Positions 1 to 12,061 of a stretch of 64,000 nucleotides of DNA are shown here, piece by piece (position 1 is the stretch's first letter; each line of letters begins with the position of its first letter). The stretch covers positions 1,240,001 to 1,304,000 of the forward strand of contig VTFK01000188.1 in the NCBI GenBank assembly GCA_009617715.1, read 5' to 3'. Source of the stretch: Plectrocnemia conspersa. Lineage: Eukaryota > Arthropoda > Insecta > Trichoptera > Polycentropodidae. The notes below the pieces were generated by a model, which did no database searches, had not been told where the DNA came from, and saw nothing but the letters and a program-made list of their open reading frames with translations. Both the position numbers and the translations under genes were made by a program.

Positions 1-506
1 TTTTGCAACAAATATGCGATAATGTGATTTATGTGCATACATAATAACTGTTGATTTCAAATCTTTGTTAATTGTTTTTTCTTGCAATTTTTTGATATAT
101 TTTTTGTTATACAATAAAAAAATTTTTCATTATGATGCTTTATTATTAGGGGGTTTTTACCTAAAAAAAATGACGTTTTTTCAACATACAGTTTTTGATA
201 TAATAATTAACTTCAGATTGTTGAGTAGTAAAAAGTTTTAGTTGATATTTGTTTAATGACAAAAAAAATCTTTCACCTGATCGGGGAATGATGGAAAAAA
301 ATTGTCCTAAATCTACGGGATTGCATATTGTATGAATTTCATTTCATATCAATTTCAAGAGAAATGCAACACCTGCTACAAAAAATATTTGTGCTATTTA
401 TAGCGACATATTGAATCAGACAATCCCCGATATGGCTTAAAAATTAATCACACAACTTGTGGGATTAAATAATTTACTTCAAGGCTCATCCATAAAATCA
501 AAAACA
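1..506. other. AT-rich spacer with left flank of Harbinger copy 1
   Basis: No gene seen. The stretch is AT-rich until about 400. From 403 it carries the left arm of an older inverted repeat (403-443) and a 29-bp sequence (447-475). Both reappear on the far side of the transposon inserted at 510, the arm in inverted and the 29-mer in direct orientation. Confidence 0.6.
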
Positions 507-1680
507 TTATGCCTGCACTACACTCTCTGGAAGTTGGCCATGGTTGGCCAAGGACGGAGAATATAGTGGGTTACTTCGGTCGAGTTCGGTTCTGCCCGCT
601 CTAAAATCTCTCGGAAGTTGTCCGAGGTTACCGAGAACGAGAGATAAAGTGGGGGTAATTCAGTCGACTTGGCCTGCTTCGAGCGCTTCCGAACGTTGTC
701 GGCAAACGGACCGAAGTCAAAGGAACCGAAGTCGGAGCTGCTCTTTCGAGCGCGAACGATAAGATACTTCCCCTTTCGCTCTCTCGCGTGTTAAGTGACG
801 ACAGTGAGAGAGATAATGATATGGTTTTTCGCAAACTGAGATAGAACGAGTAACTCGGTTCAATTTCAGTATGCGCGTAGGCGTCCTATGGCCAACACGC
901 ATATCGAGCGCTGCATCGTGGTCACGTGGTCAAGTTATAATTCCACATGCTTATCGGGGACTTCAACAGACTCTTACTGACATCTTTGAATATTTTAGGG
1001 CACCAAAAGGGATTAATTATATTTTGATGGTATATTCTTCTAACAAATATCTTTATTATATTTTTTTCATATAAAATTAAATAATTAAAAAATAATTAGT
1101 GGTACTTTATTTTGTTAAAAAATCGTTTCGAATATCCTTATGTATTTTCCTAGATCAGTTTATATAAATGTCACACCATAACGAATTCTTATTTAGAATC
1201 GATGGCGACAAATTCTAGGATAGTCACACATGTGGTGTTCGTATTCTGAAGTATCATTTTTATGCCTTATGGCATTTTGCAAAAGCCGACAAAGATTTTG
1301 CGTAAATTGAATATTTACGACCGAAAAGTTTTCACTGATATTGTATTGGTGAGTGTCCACACAAACTTTTATAATTATCAGTAGCGTAATTCTAATATGA
1401 CAATTTCAAAATTGCGATTATTTGGCACATTTTTCGATCGCGCGCAAATATGCCAGCTGTACGTGACAGAAGCCGCCGTCCGGACGGCATATGTAATTTG
1501 CGGCAGTGTGGTCTCTTACTCGAAGTCGTAGGTCTCGGCCGACTTCAGTTGTAACTTCAGTTCGGACAACTTCCAGAGAGTGTAGTTTAGGCATTAGATT
1601 TAATTTTTTAAACCATATCGGTGATTGCTGATTCAATATGTCGCAATAATGATCACACAACTTGTGGGATTAAATAATTT
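403..1680. repeat. Older inverted-repeat host sequence split by Harbinger copy 1
   Basis: The left arm 403-443 (gcgacatattgaatcag...) is the near-perfect reverse complement of 1605-1644 on the other side of the transposon. A 29-bp block at 447-475 is identical to 1652-1680 in direct orientation. Taking out the transposon (510-1593 plus one TSD copy) leaves arms of about 40 bp around a loop of some 65 bp. The host sequence was therefore itself a foldback repeat before the MITE arrived. Arms and direct repeat are read directly; the order of events is inferred from nesting. Confidence 0.75.
510..1593. mobile_element. PIF/Harbinger-like non-autonomous element, copy 1 (1084 bp)
   Basis: The ends form terminal inverted repeats starting TGCCT and sharing CTACACTCTCTGGAAGTTG. 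They are flanked by the 3-bp direct repeat TTA (507-509 and 1594-1596), the TWA duplication typical of PIF/Harbinger transposons. A second full-length copy lies at 60103-61188 (1086 bp) and an inverted, internally deleted relative at about 12062-12390. No frame in it resembles a Harbinger DDE transposase or Myb-like protein; the short frames inside are uninterrupted only by chance. It is a large MITE that would need a transposase supplied elsewhere. The GC-rich left third (540-830) includes GAGA-type tracts. Superfamily assignment rests on TSD length and sequence plus TIR shape. Confidence 0.85.
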
Positions 1681-2340
1681 TACGGGCTGAAACTGAAGCA
1701 TATCCAATCATAACCATCGAGGAATTATCAAACATGGTTGGTAATTCGTAGTAGTACTACCCAAAGATGTTTAAAAAATATTGGCAAGAGCTGAAAAAAT
1801 ATTTTTTGGGTTCTCCATGATGTCCGATTAGGGATTCCAAAGTCTCGGTTTTTTCAATTCCCGGGATTCGAGACTTTGTTTATTATTGTGCTCCATCTAG
1901 GAATTTGACTTTAATTTGAGATATTTCTCGTGATCTGTCTCTAACAATGTATGTTTAGTGAGTAATCAGGGAATATTTTGCTACAAATCGGTTGATGGTT
2001 TTAGATTGCCAGAACTGAATGTAGTAATTGTGGTTATTTTAATGAATACCATTGTCTAAAACAACTGTAACTTAAATGTGTATATCACATTATATTAACA
2101 TCGATAGTATCAAAATTAAGACGAATCCAACACCAATCTCTTTAACTCTTCTCGCAATTATTTATAACTAGGCTATCACTTTCACCGTTAAAACTGTTGC
2201 TCAATGTGTTATTATGTCCATCGTTCGATTTTTTATCGCAATTCTCATCATCGTGCCTTTGAGCTGATACTTTATGATTACTCACTTTGAACTGAAAATA
2301 TATGGTTCAACCACAGATTTATTTATTCGACTTGACCCAA
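1597..2340. other. AT-rich spacer with one small hairpin
   Basis: No gene seen. The inverted repeat CAAAGTCTCG ... CGAGACTTTG at 1838-1877 has 10-bp perfect arms around a 20-nt loop. The rest is AT-rich sequence without recognisable motifs. Confidence 0.5.
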
Positions 2341-3560
2341 ATTAACCACAAAGCGAACGTTATAATTGCATTAATCGTCGTATTTGTCATATACATTTAG
2401 TAAAGTGGCTTTGACCTCGAGTCTCTTTCTCTTGGAAATATTGCCCTGCGGGTTATATCCATTACGTATTGATTGAGGTACGTACACTTCTAAATAGTAG
2501 ATACGTGTAGATTGTGAACCTGCGTCGGCATGATCGACAATCCTCCCACGGGTCATTGTGATCGTCCACATTCGAACCAAAGTCCTGTTATTCAAAGCCG
2601 TTTATAATGGACACGTCTTGCCTTCTACGTCGTGAATCAGATTATATTATTTCCGTCGGTTTGCCCACGCCTCGACGTTAAATGCAATAATTATTTATTA
2701 TCTGCTCGATCGTAAAGCGAATTGCTCTCTTATATGGCTTGTGGTACAATATGGTATTCTCTCGAGCGGTCATAGGCAGAGGAGAATAAAAATAAGCGAC
2801 AGATGCAAAAAATATTCAAGGCAATCCAATGCACATTATAACTTCCAGACTAATTATTGATTGCTTATATTAGACTAAACAGACATCAATACAATACATT
2901 ATTATCGAATTGATCACACAGCACCATTGTTGTCCTGTCGGCGATATGCTGATACTCCATTTTGGGAGGGTCACTTTTCACAATTTATGGAGCAGGTGGC
3001 CGCCGTTTGGCGCTTGGCACGAAGTCCAAAGGAAGTAATCATACAAACAGGTTGTGTATTTATGTATGTAGGTAGTTATAAATGAGTCGCGTGCCCGATG
3101 AATTCGGTCACGTTCCGCTCGACTTATCGTCATAATGACAATTACATATTGTAATTCAACATTCATATAAAAGCATATCCATTCCGCACCTTTTGAGAAT
3201 TAAACATGTTCAATATATGCACAATACATAAGACTGGCTCGATCGAGATATCGTGAGAAAGTACACGCGGGATGATGGGTATCCCGAGGAGGTTCTCTCT
3301 CTCTCGTCGTGCGTATCCTATAATTTTGTAAAGTCATTCATCAAATTGAAGTATCACGCTATCGGTAATGGAAGAAGACAAAGGTTGGCCCCGGAGATGG
3401 CAGAACCGGTTGTGTAGTCTGTGCTGTTGCGGAGCAATCTCTTCGAGCCATCTCGGTGCGAACGGCTTCCGTTATAATATTGTGCTGTACACATTAATAT
3501 CGAATTAATGAGATACGCCTAGGTGCACGTGCGATATTGCCTCTATGAGGCAGATGTTAT
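2340..3560. other. Balanced-composition block, possible conserved non-coding DNA
   Basis: GC content is visibly higher than in the flanks and simple A/T runs are rare. Two short minus-strand frames (2371-2595, 74 codons; 2978-3166, 62 codons) lie here but show no domain, splice signal or start context. A CT-rich GAGA-type tract sits at 3293-3304. Regulatory conservation is a guess from composition. Confidence 0.3.
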
Positions 3561-3895
3561 GAAAGTATCTAAAAACAAATAAATAAATTGTAGAGAAAGG
3601 TGGAGACATAAACGCAACCACTTGAAACATGGATTGAACAGAAAGTACCATAATACACATCTTACCTTGCGAATGTTCTCAATATATTATTAAAAAAATG
3701 TATGTTGGAAAGTGTATGTTTAGCATTAGTATGATCAACAAGTAGTAGCAGTTATAATATATAGACTGAGTTGATAAGTCTCATATGACAGAAAACATAA
3801 TGTCAAGATGAGGCAATATTTGTTTATTTTTAACACAAATCCAGCATGACTTGACAGGTTACCATAATATGCTATGATGACCAGAAGTATAGCTA
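3560..3895. other. AT-rich spacer
   Basis: No gene or structured repeat recognised. A minus-strand AAG|GTAAGA donor-like sequence occurs near 3664-3673, but there is no convincing exon next to it. Confidence 0.5.
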
Positions 3896-4340
3896 CATGT
3901 TATGCCACTGCCGTCATCAGTATTAATCCAACCCTTATGGGCGGGCACCCAGCTTTTGACGGCCAGATTAGCCGTCAGAGCTAAATATTTTATTGGAGTT
4001 ACATTAATATTTCTCCCGAGCGCTCGGGGAGACGTGCCCTCGTTGGCTGGCCTGCATTGCGTATCATCCTTCTCACAACACCACCCCCGCTGATCTTCGA
4101 GGGGCGTATATATTGCCTCAGTCGCAACCTTGGCCCTCGGTTCCCCTCAGGGCCGAGCCTTTTGGCCCTGCTTGCGCTACTCTGCTATACTTTGTTAGAC
4201 ATCAGTAGTGCCTCGCGCCCTACATCAGACGACCAGCCCGAGAGATCACTTCCCTCAAGGGTTTGGGTTTTAACCTCAAGAGTGGTCGCTCACTTTTCCA
4301 CACTATAAACGGCGAACTCCAGCGTGTGGTCGACTGGCGC
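3896..4340. repeat. GC-rich repeat H, copy 1
   Basis: An abrupt GC-rich island in AT-rich DNA. Its right end (about 4296-4333, ACACTATAAACGGCGAACTC and on to CAGCGTGTG) recurs almost exactly at 52955-52990 (one A/T difference over about 30 bases), so the island is at least partly a dispersed repeat. Two overlapping plus-strand frames (63 and 83 codons) are present but the peptides are low-complexity and unrecognised. It may be a SINE or a transposon piece. No tRNA-type A/B boxes or poly(A) tail were seen. Confidence 0.5.
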
Positions 4341-4640
4341 CGGCTATGATGACCAATATACAAATAACAATCATGCATTAAAAAAAATCAAGATATACCT
4401 GCGCCTAAAATAAATAAGCACCATCCCACTTAGCTAACGCCGAAAACATCCTTGTGTTTAGCAAGCTCGCTGAGAAGCTAGATGGGTCGTACAAGAAAAT
4501 CGTTCTTGAATAAGGGACGTGATCGCGACTCTTAAGGTACTCAATCGAAAGTCGTGAGTCGCCAACACAAAGGGAATGTTTACACACATACTATTGCTTC
4601 GGGATTTAGTTTGCTTCTGTTATGATTATTTTAAAGACAT
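4341..4640. other. Spacer, unrecognised
   Basis: Moderate GC to about 4610. A 60-codon minus-strand frame (4405-4587) has no recognisable feature. Nothing else supported. Confidence 0.4.
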
Positions 4641-4790
4641 ACTAATTAAAAAACGTAGACGTAGCTAATTAAGTAAATATTATGGGTAGATATTTTTAAT
4701 GCCTAGTTGTAATATTTCAAATAAAATAAATTTCAAAAAATAAGTCGCAACGGTAGCTAATTTTTTAGCATAGAAAGGGTTAAATCAATA
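4640..4790 (+). repeat. Repeat B, terminal fragment (B4)
   Basis: It ends with GCATAGAAAGGGTTAA, the same terminus seen at 36410-36424 and (with one change) 41612-41627. It also keeps the GTCGCAACGGTAGCTAA segment found inverted beside the B1 copy (17880-17897). The TTAA plus CCCTTTC (reverse strand) terminus resembles piggyBac-type MITE ends. The rest of the unit is missing here. Confidence 0.6.
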
Positions 4791-6650
4791 GACGTATAAA
4801 ATAAATTATGTGAATGTTTAAATTTATTGTATAAGTCTTGAATTAATATTTTAAAAACTTAACTTTTCTTAGCATTCTGATCTATTTTATTGTAAATTTA
4901 ACTTTCTTCAGATTTAATAAATACTGCGATCGTTTTTTATTTAATCAGTAAGCCAAAAATGCATCAAAATCATTTTTATTTTATATATGAATATTATTTT
5001 CAAAGTTCTTACTAAAAATATGTTGTACTTGTGAAGAATTTTAAATGCTCTACTATTTTGGCCAAATAAAGTTTTAATGCTCGTTCAAGTTTGGGTGTAT
5101 AAACATGTAACATTAGGTATATCCAATAATGCTATCCAACCCTTTCACATTTTTAATTTTTATACTAAATCATATGTAAGTATACGTTATGACTTATGTA
5201 TATTTATTGAAACGACCCTCTGAAAATGGCTCCCGGCGGTGCCGTTCTGAAATTAATCTTGGATTGTGGTGGTACCTTACCATCCATTCCTGCACGTGAC
5301 TTGCATTCGTACTTAATAGTTATATGAGGTTAAATATACTTTCAGGTTTCGCATTATAACATACTATATTATAGATTTTCAATTTATGATTGAAATATTA
5401 AGTAATATTATTGGAAATTTATTTACTACATGGTAACCGCAAATTAATCTATTCACTTTGTGTTACTTTAATGGGATTAGTTGAGCAACGGTGAACGCTC
5501 TATACTGAAACTTGGAAAAACGTGATCGGTTTTTTTGTTACATATATTTTAACTACGTATAAAACCCGTTTTTATTGTCCATATACATACAATATATCTA
5601 CCTATTAGCTTGCCGTTCTATTTACTAATTTTATTAATGCCCGAAAAGTTTGACGTTGATTGATAACGTCGATGCCTTTTACGATGCCTCGTCGACTAAC
5701 CGGAGGGACTGTATATAAAGAAGTAATGATACACGTCCGTCTATATAATTTTTTCGCGAAAAAAAGTCGATTTAAAGAGCGCGTCGACAAAAAGCGGAAA
5801 TTTGGCAATTTTTTTTGCGGTCGGTAAAAAAAACGCCATTTGAACTCCGTCGCGAATGATTTAACATTTAACGAAACGGCACTACTGTTGTCAAATCACT
5901 GTCATAAGAAACCCACAATGACTTTGAAATAGTTATGAATTATGAACGTATTCAATATATGTTTCTTTTATTATTATTATAGCCATATTTGAGTTTAAGG
6001 TGTATTAAATAATAATAAAAAAACTGAAATTGAACATTAACTATAACTCAACGGAAGGTTGAAATCACGCGACACGAAGCTTTACTTAACTTAAATTATT
6101 TCTGTCAAATGCGAGAAATTTTTCTTATATAAAAATTTAATATCCAATTAATGTTATATACGTTCTTCGGTAATATTATATTCTTTGTAAATTCCTCGAA
6201 ATAAGCTGAACCATATCTGTAACGCTATGAGCAATTCTTACATCCAAAGCAATGGAATAAGATTTTAAAGTATCTGTATGTTTTTAAGACAGATAATTTC
6301 TGCTACGCTTTCAATACATACTCTAATAAATTCATTGTCAGTAAAAAGATTTGCTTTGCTTACAAACAAAACTTGTCTTTATGTACTAATGAATGAAAAG
6401 TATTTTTTTGAAATAGTTGTTGTTGAGAATTAAAATTTTTTCCAGAACTTTTTTTTTATATATACGGCACATTCCTTGCAGCTTATTCAATTTTGAAAGG
6501 AATTAAATATAATGCCTTTAAAAATTAAGTTATTTTGTATTGCTTAAAAAATGCCTTTATTTTCTAACAAAAGAGCTTTTTTCATGAAACGCTCTTTTGT
6601 CATATATTTTGCTTTTTCATTTCAACAGTTTAATTAAAATATGGAATTTT
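4791..6650. other. AT-rich spacer
   Basis: No gene supported. A small GC-richer island at 5215-5300 and a minus-strand 67-codon frame (5605-5808) have no recognisable signature. Runs of A or T are frequent. Confidence 0.5.
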
Positions 6651-6985
6651 CGGATTACAAGGCCGAAGGCGTGAGACCTTGCAGCCAAAAATAGATGCCG
6701 GAAAATCTAGTAACAGTTTATTTTTATTATGTATAAATTACATCAGAGAAACGGTGTCGAGTTATATTCCGTAGATTGAGTGCTGGTAGATAAGTTAAGA
6801 TTGTCGCTTAGCGATATGACAAAGTATCAGACCTTTATATAATATTTCTCATTTGAGACGGCTCTGTCGAAGCATATATGCGGATGTTGGTGGGCCAATT
6901 GCATCGCATGATTATTTAACCGCTTAAGGATGAATCCCGGGATTTTCGAACATATGCGACCCTATGGTCGCATGTATGCGTATTT
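6650..6985. repeat. Repeat J copy 1 and small palindromes
   Basis: At about 6871-6900, GATGTTGGTGGGCCAATTGC and on to ATCG matches the reverse complement of 46090-46117 almost exactly, and similarity reaches further left in a shortened form. The perfect palindrome AATCCCGGGATT is at 6935-6946 and the hairpin ATGCGACC-CTAT-GGTCGCAT at 6954-6973. The origin of the repeat is not known. Confidence 0.45.
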
Positions 6986-8870
6986 TTCATAAGAACCATT
7001 ATGTTTTTTTCCTTTATTTTAGTAATATTTTATTATTCTAATGCGTATTTTGTTTTATTTCTCAGAATTTAAAAAAAATCTGGCTAAAATGGAATTATAT
7101 GTTATAAATCATTATTTATATTGTTAATATATTATTACAAAAAAAACAGGTACGATTTAACAGGGAATTATTTTAAGAGATATGTGCATTAAAATAAATA
7201 CTTTGTTCCATAAAACGAATTATTTGTGCATTTATGTAAAGAAAATCTTATAATTTTTTTTCGGAAAAAGATTTGTTGAAAAAGTGTTTTGTTTGAATCG
7301 TTTTTTTTTCGGAAAAAGAATTGCTCATTTAAATTTTATTGTCCTCTAAAAGAACGTATTTTTTCGAGTAAATGTTCTAAATAACATTTTTATTATTTTG
7401 TTGTGTATTTATTTTTTATTCACCGTTTTTTTTTTGATCAACTGTTGAAAAATATTTCAGGCATAAAGGTTTAACCAACGAAATATTCCCGCGCCTTGAA
7501 TAAGCTAAACTTCAAGGTTGAACTTTCGAAAGTCTTTAATGCAAGGGCATATGACAATAGCGGTTTTTACTCTAGATATACGAATTGTCTATCGCGCATC
7601 CTATACACACAAAAAGGTAGTTTTTCTGATGCTTATGACTGATTTATATGCTGTTACAAATCGGAGGTCTGTGTAATTATGCAATTGTAGTATCTTATTG
7701 TTGGTTACACCTTTTGTCAAAAGAAGTTTGTTATTTCCTTTTCATAATATTTTAAATGCTCATTTTAATGACTAGCCATGCTAAAAATAATGAACAATTT
7801 GGAATATTATTTTTAATTTAATTTTAAACAATGTTGCTTAATGACACCCCTGATTTAAAGCATAAAATTTCACTAGTACGACTTGCAGTGTTATTACCAT
7901 ACACAGTTTTCAGCAGCTTATGTTGCAACTTTCCCTAATTTGCAGCAAACTTTACTATGGCGTCTAAAGAAACTTGTGCTTTATTTTTGGTCTTATTTTC
8001 AGTGCTTCAGCACTAATCTAGTGTCTAAATTTATAGTATCTATTGTATATATCAACACAATTATAATAAAAATAAACGATTTTTAATATAGAACATATTT
8101 TAAAAGCTATAACCGTTTCATACTTAGCTCCGAGTTTAAACAAAATAATAATGGGAGTTTTAATTAAACACAATAGGAATTATGTCATTCGTTGAACTCA
8201 AACGAACAAAAGTATAAATTAGATTTCAGAGACTCGCTTTAAACTCTGTGAAAGTTGTAATGAACGAAAAAACAAGACCCGAGGGAATGAAAAAAGCGTG
8301 GGAATTAATACGAATTAAAAATTGATACGTAAGTTTCGTACAAAATTATTATTGTGCATAAATGTTAAACTTTTGCAGCACAAGTTACAAGGTATAAATT
8401 TACAAATTAAATTCGAGCTCGACAACAATATGTTGTAATCTTTATTGAGGCAAAGTTTAACAACGTAGAATTCAAGTTGTAGCGTAAATGTCTTCGTTAA
8501 CGTAAGTTTAACGAACAATATAATATATTGTACGAAAGTTGAAGTAGAAATTTACATTTACATAAACGTATTTATTAGAGTAACGCTTGAGCCTCTATCG
8601 TTACTTTGACTATCTACCCCAATTCAGACTTTCATCTTTACACCTACTTAATATTGCAAAATCAGCGCTTGACGCAAATCTAGGCAATATTTATTGATAG
8701 TAGTATTTCTGAAATTATTGTTTTTTTTTAGGTGAACTTTTTTAAGTACATAATGTTATACTTTATATTGCATAAATACCTTCAGCTAAATGCATATTGT
8801 ATACTTTTTGTAAAAAAATATGTGTAAATCTAAATAATTTTGAGGCAAAGTGTGCTGACATTCGGCATGG
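6986..8870. other. AT-rich spacer
   Basis: No gene seen. One intron-type signal, a ten-T run followed by AG|GTGAAC at 8730-8737, is listed separately as a weak ratchet candidate. Short frames such as 7883-8086 and 8315-8518 are AT-driven. Confidence 0.5.
8719..8738 (+). promoter_or_regulatory. Weak recursive-splice candidate
   Basis: A long T tract ends in AG (8730-8731) directly followed by GTGAAC, so a 3' splice site abuts a possible 5' splice site. The acceptor is TAG-type and the donor departs from GTRAGT at its last two bases, making this much weaker than the site at 51411. Confidence 0.2.
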
Positions 8871-9565
8871 GAAAATTCCGCGTCGATTTCACTCGAGCGC
8901 AAATTGAAAACAAACGTCGGCGGCCATTAATCATCAGTCAAATTTGCAAGTTACAAATTGCGTTATTATTCGCGAAAGATGGCCGCCGGTAATGTGTCAA
9001 TTACAGTAAACTCGTTCGCAGAGTTGATCGCACTTTGCGCGAAACGCTTGCAGCAAGTAGCGCATTGCTGGCAAATTTTTGACACTAAAATTATTCAGAA
9101 ATCATCTTACTATCTTCAAAAATTATATAATTTTTCAGTAACCAATATTGGATTAGGCGAAAAAGTGAAGTTTTTTAAATCGCTAAAACGCCGATTTTGC
9201 TTTTGAGATAATAGTGAATCCCTAAATTGATTAAATCCTATTTTGTCTGCGTTAATTATTACAAATGCTATTTTCTCCATTAATTAGTTAGAGAAGAGGT
9301 AGAAAAGGACTGATTTATTATGGTTAGGGTCAACCGGCGCCCGAACGTCGGACGGAAACGGTTTTTCATTTGCGATTTTCTTCGGCCTCAACACGTTAAG
9401 TGGAGTCAGCGGAAAAAATACGTCCGTTTAATGGAGGGAAATATTGGCTCGGTGGACACACATACCACTGCGAAGTATGCTAGCCCGGAAAACCCGTGGG
9501 TCAGCCATTTTTCTAATCCAGTTTGCTTTATTCCCGTTGACGTCGAAGAATTCGCTGATCCGTGA
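8870..9565 (+). other. Coding-like block with two open frames
   Basis: Two plus-strand frames lie in a higher-GC island: 8958-9206 (82 codons, including ...RKMAAGNVSITVNS...) and 9320-9565 (81 codons, opening MVRVNRRPNVGRKRF and ending EEFADP). The second has balanced amino-acid composition, and GTGAGT, a good donor sequence, overlaps its stop at 9562-9567, so it could be an exon or a decayed gene piece. No family was recognised. The last bases of the second frame are also the start of a tandemly duplicated unit. A chance frame in a conserved non-coding island is the alternative. Confidence 0.25.
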
Positions 9566-10322
9566 GTTTAACGGCGGTTCAATGTTTGATCGTTAAATTC
9601 GCTTTATGTGATCGATAGTTATTAGTTTTGATTATAAATTGTATTAAAAAGATGTAGTTATTCTCAATGGTTTCGCTAAATACGGAAATGATGCGTGCTG
9701 TGGTGGGAACCGGTGCATTGTCATTGTGAATCATTATTTTTAGTTAATCAATAATTTTTGATGAACATTTTTATTAATTTAGAAACTCCTGTAACTATAT
9801 AATGTACATGCTGCTAGATCATTATTGCGTAGTTGAAAATTTTAGAGCCCATTTATTGACGACTGCATAATTTTAAAAATAAATTCGTTAGTTTCGGTAA
9901 TTTTCATAATAAAAAAATCTTAATTTTTAAATCACAGTATTAATTGTGAATCAGAATGTAGAAAGTATCAAGTTTCGATGATCCATGTGTTTAACGGCGG
10001 TTCAATGTTTAATTATTGAATTCGCTGTATATGATCGATAGTCGTTAGTTTTGATTAAAAATTGCATTTAAACATTATTAGTTAATCCCAATGGCTTCAC
10101 TAATCTATTGCGCGTGCTGTGGTGTGAACCGGTGCATTACCATTGTGAAGCATTTTTATTAATTTAGAATTTACTGTAACTATATGACGTACGTGGTGCT
10201 AGATATCACGTGGTTTGGTATATGAGAGCCCATTTATCGACCAATACATAATTCTTAAAGTTAATTTGTTAGCTACGTTGATTTTCATAATAAAAAATCG
10301 GAGTTTTTAATCACAATATTAA
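9557..10322 (+). repeat. Two-copy tandem duplication, 423-bp offset
   Basis: Unit 1 (9557-9979) and unit 2 (9980-10322) start GATCC(G/A)TGWGTTTAACGGCG and stay alignable throughout. Landmarks shared in the same order are CGGTTCAATGTTT, ATGATCGATAG or its variant, the CGTGCTGTGGTG block, GAACCGGTGCATT, AGAGCCCATTTAT and TTTTCATAATAAAAAA. Unit 2 is shorter because of internal deletions. Divergence is substantial, so the duplication is old. Unit 1 begins within the stop region of the 9320-9565 frame. Confidence 0.85.
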
Positions 10323-10985
10323 ATTAAAAATACCTTATTACTATAAAAATATATAAAATCCTATAAATATTATTTAGGTTATAACTATTTAAATGGTAAA
10401 AAATTAAACATGAAAATAAAACACTAATATCGTGCGTAAACACTAATCAAATAAAACTCAATAGAATCACTATAAAAATAGAATCTTATAAATTTAGGTT
10501 TGAGTGTTTTTCTTTTAAAAATTAATTCAAAGACTTAAATTCAGAAAAAAAAAACACATTGAATAATTTATAATACAATTTTATGAGAATGGATAAGCTT
10601 TAAATTATTTTTAATTAAATAAGGAAAAAAAAATTACATTGTACAATGTTTGAAGGTCATTTTTTATTTATTTATTCTTTAAGCTGATTGAATATTTTAG
10701 ACATTGTTTTACATATAAGAGTAGTAATTAATATACAAATATTTTGTAAGAATTATTAAACATAGTTAAATTTAGAAATATGTATTATAATACTTCATTC
10801 ATTTCTGAATATGAATGAGAATATTAAAATTAGCAATTTAATTAATTGCACACTTTTTTTATAAATTTTCATACATAATTTATCAAGTATTCAGTCATGC
10901 GTCAAACGAAAGCAATATGAATAAATTAAAGAATTTACATAAAAATATATCTCATAAATCTCTTATAGGATAACATTAACAAGTA
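10323..10985. other. Very AT-rich spacer
   Basis: No gene or structured element recognised; long A/T tracts dominate. Confidence 0.6.
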
Positions 10986-11480
10986 ATTTCATAGTGAATA
11001 AGCTTTAAAATGTGTGTCGGTGTATAATTTTCGAATTCGCTCTATTAACAACATCGAAAAGAAAAACAAAAATTTGCCCACAGCAGACAAACAACGGCAA
11101 AAGTTAGTTCGGTTCACTTCTTTATTACACGTCTCCAAAGAATAAAGTTTGCCGTGCGTTGTTGAGGATCGTTGAGGAAGGTCGCCGCCGCCGAACTTTT
11201 GCGCCAAACTTTTCGCACAACACAACGCCAAAACTTTTCACAGCGAACTTTCGCTGTCGGGAAAATTTACATTGTACGTTATGTTATGATGTATATTTCG
11301 GGCAAATATGTACAACGTAATGTACGTTGTAATCCGCGGGGGATTATTTTTCTAAAAAAATACGGATATTCGCAAAACAATTTTATGATTTGATTCACCG
11401 AAACCGCACCCGTTTACTTTCGCACAACACATAATAGAGCTATGCCACTTATTTACTTTTACTATCGATCGTAATCGCGA
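10986..11480. other. Balanced-composition block
   Basis: GC-richer than its flanks, with repeated CRMAACTTTT/GCGCCAAAC words around 11180-11250. Opposed short frames (10989-11231 minus, 11172-11393 plus) overlap each other and are not credible as genes. A regulatory or conserved element is possible but unproven. Confidence 0.3.
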
Positions 11481-12038
11481 ACTTACTGTAATGCTCGTAA
11501 TTAGCTTTATACAGCAATATATAATAATTAAGTTTTTTTTTTATATGAAACGGTCAACGTGATTGTGGTTTTGTATTTTGGATTCAATGTTTTAAATATG
11601 TATTATTTTGTTTTATAATATAGTTGACCAAGTAGAATTTGCCAACTTACTTTTGATTGCCAACCCAAGTGGGAGTTTCTCGCTCTTCTTATATCGTTGG
11701 CATCCATAATGTAAGGATGCGAGATAAACAGTTCATGTAGAACAGACGAAATGAAATATTTAAACAAAAATGTTTTGATCAACTTTTATTATAAAATACA
11801 TAAACGGTCAACTAAATATCTATATATTTTCATAGTTATAAACTAAGGTGATAAATTAAGTTAGGTTAAGTTTTATCTGTTGTAAAAATTATATGTGAAA
11901 TAAATATTTGTAAAATTTAAAAAAAAATTAGTGACGCTAGTCCTTCGAATCCCGTTAAGACGACCATTTCACATTTATCAAATTCGCAAGTTAAACAACT
12001 CCATTATTTATTATTTAACATAAACACTATATATCTAA
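11481..12038. other. AT-rich spacer
   Basis: Nothing recognised beyond AT-rich sequence. Confidence 0.55.
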
Positions 12039-12061
12039 TGCGCCGCACTTTTGCGCAAAAA

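Noticed and set aside
544..902. Short frames in the GC-rich part of Harbinger copy 1 (and 60111-60481 in copy 2)
   Set aside because: They lie on both strands of a non-autonomous transposon, differ between copies through indels, and lack transposase motifs.
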